NCBI RefSeq assembly: GCF_907165205.1
Contig: NC_058190.1
Coordinates: 47,232,116-47,296,115, forward strand
Source: Coccinella septempunctata
Taxonomy: Eukaryota; Arthropoda; Insecta; Coleoptera; Coccinellidae
Reading direction: 5' to 3'
DNA: 64,000 nt
Shown: positions 36,907 to 49,900 of the stretch, piece by piece
How the letters are laid out: each line of letters starts with the position of its first letter
Numbering within the stretch: the stretch's first letter is position 1
Position numbers and translations under genes: made by a program
Notes under the pieces: generated by a model
Told to the model about the DNA's origin: nothing
Databases searched by the model: none
The model's input: only the letters and a program-made list of their open reading frames with translations

Positions 36907-37062
36907 ACGTTTCGGAGTCTATATCAGACTCCCTCATCAGATGAATTCTCAAAAATTTCAGATTATGCCTCCCAGAGTGAATTAACGTTTCGGAGTCTAT
37001 ATCAGACTCCCTCATCAGACGAATTCTCAAAAATTTCAGATTATGCCTCCCAGAGCAAATTA
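36907..37062 (-). repeat. two tandem 78-bp units, each with a hammerhead-ribozyme-like core
   Basis: Units 36907-36984 and 36985-37062 differ at only a few positions. On the minus strand each reads CTGATGAG, GGAGTC, a 7-base loop TGATATA, GACTCC, then GAAAC. That is the hammerhead core CUGAUGA, a stem II whose six-base strands pair perfectly, and the conserved GAAA. It is followed by ACGU, a self-complementary minimal stem III. The cores lie at 36909-36940 and 36987-37018. Stem I is only partly formed (AATT and CTC pair with GAGAATT), and stem II carries one extra G next to the core. Such tandem minimal-stem-III hammerheads are known from Penelope-like elements and retrozymes; no reverse transcriptase is seen nearby. 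Confidence 0.55.
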
Positions 37063-37576
37063 ACTCCAGCTTAACTCCTAGATATTTAGGTAATTATCGT
37101 TTTCGACGTTTCGGACCTTGAGAACCCCCTGATAACCCAGTTCCACGTCGAAAACGCTAAAATTCCGGCGTGAATCGAAACGCGAGTAAGAAATCGAAAA
37201 GGCCGGCGAGCCATAAATTCGTCGACCGAGAGAAACTGAGAACATTTGACAAAAGCGCATTAAACTGCAGTCTGCACATGCATTTCCCCTTCCAACTTGC
37301 TCAAAGTCGTAAATGAGCCCCCTTTGGCCCCGCCGTCCTGGTGCAGCTCAACAGACTCACTTGCCTCATGCAATACTGACTGACAGTTCATTTCGCGACG
37401 ACCGGCACTGCATTCGAAGCCGCGTGCACTTTCTAGATCCGCGTCTCGTACCTCAACCGCATTTTATTCGACCTGTTGCTCCCTCCGACAAACACCCCAG
37501 CACGTGGAGTGTGAAGTGATCAGTGACCCTCGGACGGATATGTTTGGTTTCTGAATCGTGCGAAGAACTTGTCACC
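37063..37576 (+). promoter_or_regulatory. dsx: doublesex upstream region / 5' UTR
   Basis: GC content rises towards the dsx start codon. The segment contains an 11-bp perfect inverted repeat CGTTTTCGACG (37098-37108 with 37146-37156). The region 37260-37576, rich in CpG and short pyrimidine tracts, is the probable 5' untranslated leader and core promoter. The frame is open upstream of the Met codon to 37523, but without an ATG. No TATA box stands out. Confidence 0.4.
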
Positions 37577-38006
37577 ATGTCGGACACTCAGGAGTTTGAG
37601 ATAAAGACTGATACGAACGCTTCGAGCACCTCGGCGAACCCCAGGACGCCACCGAATTGCGCCAGATGCCGAAATCACCGCATGAAAATCCCCCTGAAGG
37701 GTCACAAGAGATATTGCAAATACAGAAATTGTGCGTGCGAGAAATGCCGGCTTACTTCTGAGCGGCAGCGGGTTATGGCCATGCAGACCGCGCTCAGGAG
37801 GGCCCAGGCTCAGGATGAAGCCATGGCGAAGAGCGGAGCTATTGACCCTCATCTTCTCCAAAACACCCCATCCCCTATACTGATGAAGAGGAAATTGGAC
37901 TGCGACTCTTCGTCTTCTTCCCAGTGTTCTCCACCTCCTAAAATCATGAGGACCATGTCACCCCTGGTTGAACCTCCCACAACGTCTTCATCTATGGGGG
38001 TTGTTG
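37577..38006 (+). CDS. dsx: Doublesex, first coding exon with DM domain (partial gene)
   Basis: Terminal transcription factor of insect sex determination; sex-specific splicing of downstream exons gives male and female proteins. ATG at 37577 lies in good context (GTCACCATG). DM domain at residues 23-83: RTPPNCARCRNHRMKIPLKG through ALRRAQAQDE. All eight zinc ligands are present with fly DSX spacing: C28, C31, H34, H43, C47, C52, C54 and C57. The RTPPNCARCRNH and TALRRAQAQDE wording is that of dsx rather than dmrt99B/93B/11E. A Ser run (111-115) and Pro-rich tail follow to residue 143, then a donor G|GTGAGC at 38007 (phase 1). The sex-specific exons and the second oligomerisation domain are not in the window. 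Confidence 0.93.
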
Positions 38007-38399
38007 GTGAGCTCATTTTCTCATTTTTTTGAATGGCATATATCGCTTCTTATTTCTTATACAGTCCAGCTATAGTTCCACTTTGCATTAATTTCCAACA
38101 AGCTGGATTTTGATACAAGTCTTCAATATAGGTTAATTTTCCGAAGTTATAGGTCATGAATTTTGGCCACTAGAAAAATGAACGAGAGAAAGTTTGTAGA
38201 TCGTAAAATTTTCTACAATGCCATTTGTTTTTTACTCTGATAGTGTTTAGCGATTCCAAACCGTTGAAAATTCGAATTTTCAATTACATGCACACATATC
38301 CGCACCACCCTTTTGTAGTTTACCCGGAGCTTTTCTTAAGGTGGTCTCTCCAGTAAGATTACTCCACATATACTATAATAATAATGAAATTTGTGTCAG

Positions 38400-39310
38400 C
38401 AAGAAAATTGCATCAAATTCTACGCTGCCATTTGTTTCTTCCTGTTCGCTGTCTCCTTCTTCTTCGAGTTCTTCTTCTTCTTGCTCAGTTTGTTTTGACT
38501 GTTCTGATAAAGGAACTCATCCATTGTGAAAAATCTTCATCCGTAGCATGCGTTTGATTCTGCATCAGTGTGAGAGCCTTGAGAATTAGTACAGAGTACA
38601 GACTGACGAATGAAACAATACCACTTTTCTTCCAGTTACAAATGATTGCATTCGGCATTTTCTCTGAAGTTGGTGGAGGAAGTAAAGACTGGATTGGATA
38701 CAAAATATTATCCATGAATGAAAGTGGTTCGAAAATCTGTATGATTTGATTGATTACACAAAAGTATTTTCAAATTCTTACTCCTCAGCAGATGTTATCA
38801 TCATCATCGCAAACAGAATTTGTATGCATACTTCTGCCAGCTATTATAGAGCGATAGATATTACACTTTTGACTTTCGTTGAAAATAAAAGGAGCAATGG
38901 ACATTACCTTGTCCATATACCCGCAACATTTCTTTTTACTTATCAACACTTGGTGTGTTCTACCCGATGTTTTACCAAGTGCAATTGTAGTTGGTCAATG
39001 AACTGAATATTTTGGTGCCAATCCAGACTTTACTTCCAAGTGCTCCAGAGAAAATACAGAATGCAATTCTTGGTAACTTTTAGAAAGGCTACACTTAGAG
39101 CTACACAAAAAATTGTGTGGGCGGAAAAAGTTCTGTTCATTGGTCTGTATCAATTGTCCAAGGCTACTGTTAGTACTGTTGCACCAAATCTGAATCAAAT
39201 GCGACCAATGACGATTTTTCTGCAATCAATGAGGATCTTATTGACATAACTCTATTATCAGTCAATGGACAAATTGAGCAAGAAGAGGAAGAAACAAATG
39301 GAACGCACAA
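38400..39310. repeat. diverged inverted repeat with coding relics
   Basis: Arm 1 (about 38400-38730) and arm 2 (about 38990-39310) are reverse complements at perhaps 65-75 percent identity by eye, separated by about 260 bp. Read outward, both encode related peptides: LSEQSKQTEQEEEELEEEG (arm 1, minus strand) and LLSVNGQIEQEEEETNGTH (arm 2, plus strand). Before these come NQTHATDEDFS and ESNATNDDFS, and further in IQSLLPPP...EKMPNAI and IQTLLPSAPEKIQNAI. Frameshifts break both. These look like two head-to-head copies of one unrecognised protein-coding sequence, perhaps a transposon gene. Confidence 0.5.
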
Positions 39311-42300
39311 TTGATAATGAGTAAATGTTATTTCAAGCAAATATGTGGATTTAATTGAAAGCTTTCTAACGTTTTGGAATTGCCATTACTCTAGAAGGGT
39401 GGCTCTTGGGAAACAAGTATTGATACGTTTTTTGTATCCCATTGTTGATCTGCAAACCTTCTTTCGCTAATTTTTCTAGTAGCTCTGACTATTTCAGCGA
39501 TATATGCGGAAAACCAAAATTTGTGACCTTTGACTTTGGATAAAATACAACCTACAAGCGGAATCGACGAGGACTTTGGACGAGTATTTTCAATAACGTA
39601 TTGAAGAACTGCACAAAAACCCAGCTTGATGAAAATCAATGTAAACTTTCTCAGACTATTTCGTCTGAATCAAGAGGTACCTAATCGAATCTTTATACAT
39701 ACTACATACCTACTATCCTACATTCAGAACCATTAAATCGCGATAGACCATAGTCCATAATTACTACTAAATCCGAAACTGAAATCACAATATAATAGTT
39801 GTTGCATCTGTTTTATTCTACTTCCTCACCTGCTATATAACCTCTAAACCCCAGACGAGCTTGTTTACAATACGAGAGAAGTTATCAACGAAGCTCCTAT
39901 TTCATTCCAAATAGGTACTACAAAAATAGATTGAAAGATGCTTGAAATGTAAGGATATGATAAATCTAGAATTATAATATTTAATAAAAAGCGTATGAGT
40001 ATTGGACCTTTCAACTTTGGATAAAGATTAAGTTGTAGCTGTCAGACGAAAATGAACGAATAAGCAAAAAAACAACCAGTTGGACTGCATAACATTGCAG
40101 CGTTGCTCTCTATTACAAATATGACCTATAGATAATGACTCATTGAAGCAATAAAACTGAATCGCATCATGAAAAAAGAACTTACAGTTTCCTGCAAAAT
40201 AAGGGATGCTGTTAGAAACGTTTTACTACACTTGTTCTCTTAGTCAAGTTTTAGCGTCCGTTGAATTGTCATTTAAATAACTAAATAATAATATTAAAAA
40301 GTGAACGTTTTCTGCTTGGTAACAAACCTGTTCAACTCATGCATGATATTCATATATTCCAAGCATTGTATTTTGACAAGTCTATTGTTTCCAAAAAAAT
40401 ATTTCAATATTGCGGAAAATGAATTGTTTGAAATTTTAATTTGAAGAATTAATCCATATCTGACCTTGAAATGTAACGAATCCAGAAAATAAATTATTGT
40501 TGTTCTGTCAGTTTTCCTGAAATCTATTATTTGAAAATCAATTTAGCATTAGTTTTGAGCCTCTAAATTGTCGGAGATTCTGAATTTCCCATCATGCTCC
40601 ATCATCAGGGGTTGGTAACGGATTTTTCAATTTGATGAACTCATCTGCAGCCTCCTAGCAACTGATATAGTATTCATAGTATTCATTTATTCTTTCTTTT
40701 GTGACGAAACAAACTATTATCAATTCAGAAAATGGAAAATCGTGAAAGTATTGTATTTAAAGAAGGACTCAAAATGTTCGGTAAGAAAATATTCAAACCG
40801 AAACAATGATAGCACTGCAGTCATTTTGAGGTATATATTTAATTATGTATTCATTTTGTATTGAGTTTATTTGAAAGGAATGATATGAATAATTCAAATA
40901 TGTAGAGCAACACTTTTTCCATTTTTGGATTGTAATTCATATGAGAAAGTAAACTGATTCAAATATAAAACGTATTGAATCAATCTGGAATAAATCAATT
41001 CCTTTTCCAAATCCAATTTTTTAGACTTTTTTTACTCACACTATTCAGAAGATTTAATGCTAAGCAATTAATCGTAATTTATAGCCCTGAAAGTCCCAAT
41101 TCATACCTCACATTGTTGTGAAGAGTTTTACGTTTTCACAATTTTTGGCTCAACAAAGGGAGTCTTAAGTAACCAATAATTTATCCTGCAGAAAAATGAA
41201 ACAAAGGGAATCTCCTTCATTGAAACTTTTATTTTGTAGTGGTACTCGTTTAACAGAATATCGAAAAAGGTTGTATCTCTCAAGCACGTTGTTATGCTGT
41301 TGCAACCACATCTTTGTCAGAATCAGGCTGATTTGTCAGACCGCCTCATTGAAATGTGACCCATTAACGAGGAACATAAATAATTTACAATTCAAATAAT
41401 GTGTTGTAAAAAACTGAGCAAGTGGTGCTACCTGAGGGTTTGTTATCCTAGGAAATGCCGAAATTCTGAGATGTGTGGACAGGCATTTATCTTAATTAAT
41501 GTTTCACTCCTTGTGAGATTCGAGATTTGTTCTGAGATAAGTAAGAGTTGATTGGTACACTATCTTCAACTTGTCAGATTATGCCAATAAGTTGTAGGAA
41601 GTTAGATTTAGAAATAGGTACCTACACCGGGATCCTATGAGGTTGAAAGCTTCATACTAATTTTTCAATTATGAGTACATAGAACCTGCAAAAATGTAGA
41701 ATGAATGAAAAAAATTAACTATCGTTGGACTAACTTCAGTTTTAGGAAAACCGTTGAAACATTTCACATAAAATCATAGAAGCTACTGACAAATATAATT
41801 TCTTCGTGTACTTTTTCCTCTGAAAGAACATCTGTCATTACATAAAATACTCTGTATTATTGTTGATTTGTGTCGAGCGATATCGCTTTTAATTTCGTAA
41901 TCCAGGTTCATGTTCCACAGGTCTAGAAATAACTTCCCAACTGGCATTCATAAATCTGGACGTCCTTGTATGTTTAATCTGACTATTGAACTTGGAAGTA
42001 TGACATTCTTTTCCAAATTGTGTCGAAGAATTGCAGAAAATTCGTGTATATCATCTGAAGGCTAGTATAAAGATGTCATCCCTAATTTATTCATTTCAAT
42101 GGAAGAAATCCATCCCTTTATGATACAGCTGATGTGTCATGTGATCATCATTCCTAAAGGCATTATTCTTGCGACAGACAAAATAGAAAGTACAGCTACG
42201 AATGGTTCGACTATCTATGATCTATGACATTTCTGTTAAGAGTGCGAGTTTTTTGAATAAAAAATATAGATAAAAACATTTACACTCCTATCAAATTAAT

Positions 42301-43784
42301 TGGTTGATGACCTGAAATTATCCATAAATGGAAAGGAGTATGAAAACATTTACCATTCCCGACAGAAAAACTCAGCAAGAACGTTATCTAGGAGCAACAC
42401 GTTTTTCTGATTTAAGTAGATGATTAATTGATTAAGATGAAGTTTCACTTCTCATATTCGTATGCATGGACGTTAATGAATTCAATTGAATTAATTGATT
42501 TCGCTGAAGTGAGGGGATAAGTATATATGAAATCATTTCAATTCGAACAAAGCATTGATCTGAAGTATTAGCCAACCAAGAAAGGTTTCAAGAGTAAATG
42601 AATAGACGACGCTTTCCTGATCACAATCCTCTATCCTTACCTTCCACTACTAAATCATCTGAGAATTTCGAATCGATGTTTCCGATACTTCATCAAAATC
42701 CATAAAACGAGACTGAATACATCCCTCATTATCACTAGGATGAGTTCTATCTTCAACAATTTTTTCTTTAACACAATACCAGACTTAGGCGGTCAAAACT
42801 ATTGTGAAGTGCTAAAAAGCTCATTCTAGTAGAACTCATGCGGTTCAGTTTCGTTTCGTTCTTTTTTTCATCTGGTAATTAATTAATTTATTTATTATGA
42901 AAAAGTATTCGAAGCGAATATTATTTTTCCAAAGATTTAAAACCCCATGGACTAAATGAATGTAAACGAAATCCCCAAAGCATATAAGGATCAGTTCTTG
43001 TTATATTCCTTGAAATTTCTGTATATACCCCAGCGCACAAAACTCGAAAACGATAAACCTGTATAACAATTATCAAAAAATTCCACCAAACACAAAATAG
43101 ATTGGCAAATGGCCTATAATTCACTTTGGTAATTAGTGTTGAATGTATTACTTAATCGTACATATGTAAATGTAATATGAGTAAATTTCGAAGTAAATTA
43201 CAATGAAAGTTCAAGATTGTCCGAAAATATTGTTTGTAATTAAAGAAAACCAACTTCAAAAACTATTCATTATGATAATTTTGAGCTTAAATACACTTTT
43301 TAAATGGTATAGAACATGTCAACATGCATACGGTAGAAATACATACAGGCATTGAGTAATTCAATTTCGTGTCTTAAAGTTGTTAATTCCTGATGAAATT
43401 TTGGTCACTTATAGTTCAAATAATGAAGGTATAGGTAACTGAAATATTCCTTTACCGTGACTTCATTACTCACTCAACGACAATAGAATTTTCCTCAATT
43501 GAAGATAAAACTTTGACTCTTCTGTTCTCACTGTTTGAGTTTTCACTTCAACAATTTCAGGAAAATGATGTTGATGAAACACATTTCAGCTATTCCCATA
43601 ACCTTCTGTCTTCTGTAGAAGAAAAACTACTCAAATTATCAAATTCACTAAGCCATTTCTATAGAATATCAATACCGACCAAGAGTGCAATAGTAATTCC
43701 TCCTTGAAAATGAAAACCACTCTTTTTTTTATTCCTGTTTACTAATTCTTATGGAGCGATATTTTCCAACCAGATTCTAGGAAA

Positions 43785-43960
43785 AAATCGGTGTAGAGGA
43801 CGCGTTGCGAACGAATCCAGCTGAGATGTTCCTGGTCAATTTATGTGAGGATGCTAATTTCATCTCGCCTACATTGTAAACTTGGTACTTCAAGCACAGG
43901 TTGTTCCCATTCGAGGTGACTCTGTGTATGAATTCACGGAAAACGGCATACGGGTGTGTT
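43785..43960 (-). other. open segment of better-than-background composition
   Basis: The minus strand is open for nearly 60 codons (containing YAVFREFIHRVTSNGN and LTRNISAGFVRNASS), and the plus strand has overlapping open frames. Composition is less AT-rich than neighbours. I do not recognise the peptide and see no convincing splice sites, so this is a note rather than a gene call. Confidence 0.2.
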
Positions 43961-46900
43961 CAAATTGTACTAGTGGAAACTGCTCTTCAGCGTAAAGGGT
44001 TCAGCAGCCTATTAATATGAAATTCGCCATGAAGTAAAACATAGTAGAAGATCCTAGATAAATCAGAGCAAACATCTACTATATTTTCAATAATTATAGC
44101 ATCTAACGGTTCGGAGTAAAATCCAATCTGAAAACTTCTTTGAAGATCCCTCTTTCCTAAAGACGGTCGGTCAAATATGCAAGAAACTCATAATTGAACT
44201 TAATTTATCGAAAAAACAATCAGAAACTATAATGGATGACAAATTTACTTCACAAGGAATTATTATACTTATGTCAATGAATCGTTTCATAATTTATAGT
44301 ACCTACTCAAGTAATTCCCCAATAAACAGTATTCTGATCATGTATATTTGAAGTGGTAACTAATAAATTCAATGTCTTCCTACAAGTGCAGGGGAGCCAG
44401 TAAACAGGCATTCCAGCAAATTATTTCTTCGATATTGTACCCCACTTGTCCAATAAGTCTAGGTCTGTCTCACCAGCAGCTCGTTCACGTTAATAAATTA
44501 TCATTTTAATCGAAAAATCTTTCGTTAACCAACACTTGAGTGACATAAATGGTGGAGCGTAATCCTTATATTTATGCTAGTTAGTGGGAGCTGAGATTGA
44601 AGGTTGCAATATGCATATTAGACTGCATTATTTGGATTCATAGTTTGGGATCTCCTGAAAGAGGTCTTCGGGACAGGTTTGCTGCACCTGGGATTGATTT
44701 TATATACGTTTTTGATGGGCATGTAATATGTATGGATAACGGTGCGAAAAGTTCGGAACTTGAGCTCTGTCGTGGTATCAAATTTCTATAGCAGTCGACG
44801 GTCTGTGCATAAATTGGCAAATTCGATGAAAAAAAAACGCTCGTATGAAATTCATGAAAGAATTTCTAGTTGATGCTTCTGAATTCACTCAACCTCTGAA
44901 GCATAAGGAGTAATAACTAAAAACCGTATGTAGACTAAACAGCCTTTAATGTCACGTTTTAGAGCCTCTATCAGAGGCCTTCCCTAGACAATAAATATTT
45001 TAAAAATAAATGCAGATCCTTTCAAGTTCCAAAATATCCTTCAATCAATAAACTTGTTACCTGCCCGTTTTAACTTTCATTGAATCACATAAATGTGGAC
45101 GTGAAATTACAACTGATCGAAAATTCATTTTACCATTGATAAATTGACTGATAAGTCAGTTCAGTTCATTTGAAAAAAAGATTTTTAATATCAATTTCGA
45201 ATCATAAGGCTCATTTTTCTACATAGTGGCACAAAAAATTAAAGGGAGGCATTTGTTATCAATCACGATGTCAATATAATGGAGTATAACAGTTTCTTTC
45301 CTTAAAACACTCACTCCATCGGTTTTCATTTCAAGAGATTTGCAATCCCGTGAGAAATTCAATTTAATCGGTCCCAAATGGACGTTCTGCTGACGCGTCT
45401 TTTCATCGAAGATGTAAATAAACAAATAGTAAGCCGTGAATTCGATAAACAAATACTGGAGTCTAGACGGTGTAGAAATAAATTCTTGATACAAATTATG
45501 CCGACTAAGGACTCCCTGTGTTCTAATGACTATAATTTAGGAACAAGCCTGTCATTTTAAATATCTGTGAGTATAGTTAATAGTTGTGGGTGATCACAGA
45601 CCGTGATTATTTAAGTTTTTGAATGATGTTACGAAAATGAGGACATATGTGGAGTAACACTTTCACCTACACTTCTTGGTCCTCAGAAAAAATATATCTA
45701 TCTTCCAATATTTGCAAAAATTGAGATACGATCAAGTTCAACGCTAGTATTGTTCACTTGAGGCATACTTCTTCATATGGGGGCTCTTATGATTTTTATG
45801 GAAACCCTGTATTTAGCAATTAATTAATTTTGGGAAATAAAGCGTGCAAAAAGATCAATATCATTTCAGATTGTAGAAATGTTTCAATACATGAATTGTG
45901 GGCCAGTTGTTCTCATTCTTTAATTGGAATGGGACTAATTTCGTATATATAATGTCAGTATTCATTAAATTTTATGGGAATGCCATACATCACATTCCGA
46001 AATTTATGAAGAACATGGAAATATAGGGAATGTTACTTTTTATTACCACCTAAATATTCATAAGTCTTCGAAAGCACGAACTTCTACCATAAATTACGTT
46101 TCTAAGTCCACTTAATATATCCCAATTTCTACAAATTTCCTCCGAATGAAACTGGTGAATTGAACCTCGAAAAAAATAGCTCTGTGTACAAAAATAACCT
46201 TAAATTAAACAGTATTTCAGCGCTTAAAGGCATTTATTAGGAGAAATGACTACTGAGCTTTGGACTGTCATTATTTTGAATGGTCTCTCTAGTAATATTC
46301 TCGAAAATTAAGAATTTCAATGAGAATGGCATAATATTCATTCACTTGATAGGTGTCGGAACATAACATTCATTGGGTGCAGTTGTTACAAGTGATAATT
46401 TCACCTTTATTAATGCGATTTTGTTAATCTGTGATATCATCAGACATGCTGAATACCGAATTTGTTTCAGTATTCCTAAGCCTTGAATTAAGCGGAATTG
46501 CAATCTGGTAGACACTACCATACCTTGACAATTCGCAATGTGTTGGTATTCAGCATTAATGACACTTTATTGCGACAAATTTAATTCTTACTCATTTCAC
46601 ACTTGTATGATCGCTGATAATGAGAAATTTTGTCGTGGAACTATAAATGGAATTGTGCCTATGAAAAGCGAATTAGCGGAGGCTGAGCCTTTACTTCTGT
46701 TTAATAGTCACGGATAGATGATTAATTCGAATAATTCAAATATTTCCACAATAAGGTATTAACAGGAAATAAGTTATGTTTTCAAGCAATCGAAAAAACT
46801 CCAATCCATCTGATCAGAATACTCAGAACACATTCTCATATAGGCTTTTTAACCAAAAGAGATAATTTGATTCAAATATTTATATTTTATATTGTCCTAG

Positions 46901-49900
46901 CTTGAAAAAATGACACATATCAAACTATGATTGTTCAAAATAGTGTATAAAAATTTATTTATATTTATATTCAAGATAAAATGGTCTGGAAAACGTTGTT
47001 ACTAAGTAGAAATTTGTATCTAAATATTCACTATCATTATCAGTCAACTACACTTTGCACACACGTTTCTACTTCTACCAACGTCGCCATATCGGATTAT
47101 TTTCGTGGGAACTTCACACTTTAGTCATCTCATGGAGTTTATATTTCCTTTTCTATTTCCAAAATCAATTATCCCTCTATTTCGATCGTTACAGTTTTTT
47201 TAATCACGAATATGGGTAGGTTTTTTGACTAGTTGGCGCATTCAAATACGAGAGATTTTCAACATAGCCAAATGTTCAAAAATATCCCGAGTTATCCTTT
47301 TTATACGACTGGAATCGGTACTGAGATGTGGCAACGTTGCCTCCGAGGTTGTACGATGAAGTCCTTGTGAGTTCAAGACTATACTCGTGTAATGAATTAG
47401 GTTTACGTAGGTACACTCGATGCAATCTAATCTTCTCAATTTAATATTGAAAAAATGTTGAACTTGACATTGAACTTTTGATATCATCCATTATCCTAAA
47501 TTTGTAATTCTGATTGTCTACATTATGTTGACTGTAGAGCTCGTACAATTTAACGGCTTGAGGTATTTGATGTAGATAATGAGCAGGTGACCTAATTGAA
47601 ACAGAGACTAGTTTGAGTTTTAAAACCGATGCTAAATCAGCAAATTTTAAATTATGTATTTGATAGTTAAATTAATTCAGTACATGTCCTTCTGTTGAGG
47701 GTGTTTGTATTTGATCAGGAAAAGCAAATGAATAAAAGCTGAAATTATCGGAATATCTTAATCGTCTACCTAAACATATAAAAATATGAGTATGTTAAAA
47801 ACACAAATTAAGATACCAAATACTAGAACAGTAATTCCTGAATGGGAACGAGCAATGGTCATAATTATGAAATAATCCGGAAAAATGTAAACTGATCGTA
47901 AAAGCATATCGTTGTCATAAATATTTCGGAATTGGTTACTGAAAATACTGTTCAATATTCCTAATATATTTGAAATTGAGGAAGGTAATAAATCCCCATC
48001 AGGATTTTCCTAAACATATATCTCACATTTTTTTTAATGGAAAACAAAATTGTTGCAGTGATTTTATCATTGACACTCTAATTTATAAAGACTGTTTCGC
48101 TAGCGTTTTTTATTTTGCATGAACCTGCCATTGCACAAAAGAGTAGGCATTTACCCGATTCTATAAGGCCTAAACCAAAGTATAGAGAGATGAAAATTAT
48201 TTTCCTAAACCTCTATCTTCCATATTTCTTGAAATGATATATCCCACTCTGTATGAGTCGTTTACTTGGTGACAGTGCAGGACTGTTCTGATGTGCTAAT
48301 TCTACATATACCTCGAAAATAATATAATGCATTAGTTTAGAAATTGGTCTGTTGCCAGCTGAAAAAAAAATATTTCATGCCAGTGCTCCGTAATAATTCA
48401 CCCTTCAAAAATAATTGTCAAGGACCTTCTGGTTGTTTTATACACACAACTGGTATACATTGTTATCAGCTGTTTAAAGATGAATAATTAAGACTCATCT
48501 CGAAGAAGTGTTCACAACCAACAGACTCTGCCTCTTTACCTCGTCTAGCATCACACTGACGAGATAATGAAGAAATTTCGTGGTTAAGAAGGGTTGTTAA
48601 CGTTTTACGGTCATCCCCGAAACTTATCTTGATATCTGTGTACTAATAAGTTTCCAAATTTGTAGACTGAATTTATTCAGCAGACTTTTTGAAATTTGGT
48701 TTCAATCTCAATAGAAGCACCATTTCAAGGAACAATCAGTGAATGTTTGAAGGATTTCTCAACATGATGATGGTTCATTGCAATTGTCAATATATTCTTG
48801 AAATTTATTCTGAGCTAATGAGCTGTTATAAAAGGATTGTCAATAAGCATTTATATATTCCGGATTTTCATTTGAAACGACTGCTAAGCCAGTCCTTATG
48901 ATAAAACACACATCGGCAGTCAATGCCGGAATAAACATTGAAAAAAGCAGGGTTCGCAGCTGAAATTTTTATTCGTTTCACAAATATGCTTCATTGGAAT
49001 GGTGTAACTAAAGTGAATCTATATTAGAGTGCTCATAAACGAGGTAACCCCAATATAGCGAATGATTGAATACCTAACGCCAACCACTAGTGCATACAAA
49101 TTAATGCTTTTCAGTTTCAGTTCACGTGGCATGTTGTAGCTGGCAAAATTTACTGAATCAAAGGAATAATGATTATTTTCTGTCGCAATTTGAACGACAA
49201 GCCAACTCACAACATCTTTGGCCACACATGTTTGTAACAACTTTCTACTTAATAAAAGAAAAAAGGAAAGCATTTTCTCTAGTATTCTGCTCAGGGTTAG
49301 AACAGTGAAAGGATCTGAAGCAAAAAGATTCTTCGATGGTGTTCTTGAGTTCAATTCCTAATGGATGATTTTGTGAAAAAAAAACTACAGAAAGAACATG
49401 ATTTGGATAATGGTTGAGGAACAAAATTGTTCATCTGAGTAAAGCGAAATGCCAATAACATTCATAGATTTGAAAATGATACATTGAAACTCAGAAATTC
49501 TGAATTCCTCATCCCACCATAGTGTCCATTCATTCGAAATCAAATTTTCTTATCAAACTGAAATGCATCACTTTAATGGGTAATACAAACCCGCCAAAGA
49601 AACTCTCGGAACAGTATACCAGAGGATTTTGATTTGCCATATCATAAAATTTGCCATTCCGGCATATAAAACCTACTTTGAAAACGCTCGTAGGAAATTG
49701 TAAAAATTCTAATAAGAGAGTGCTCTCGGAGATGAAGTTCTCAGTTTTATTATGGGATAAAACTAGTGTATAATATACCATCAAGTCTGTTATAAAGCTA
49801 AATATTGAGACTGCAGATATTACCATTCTTCATCGCTTGTGTTCGACGCCTCAAGAAGTTATCATTTTGATGAATGTACAAGGAATAATTAAATTCCGCA

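Noticed and set aside
36241..37077. Penelope-like retroelement body next to the hammerhead-like repeats
   Set aside because: No reverse transcriptase or GIY-YIG endonuclease frame is present nearby; only the ribozyme-like repeats can be supported.
37523..37576. Upstream extension of the doublesex frame
   Set aside because: The extension begins at GTG, has no ATG, and the ATG at 37577 has a good translation context and gives the normal short Doublesex N-terminus.
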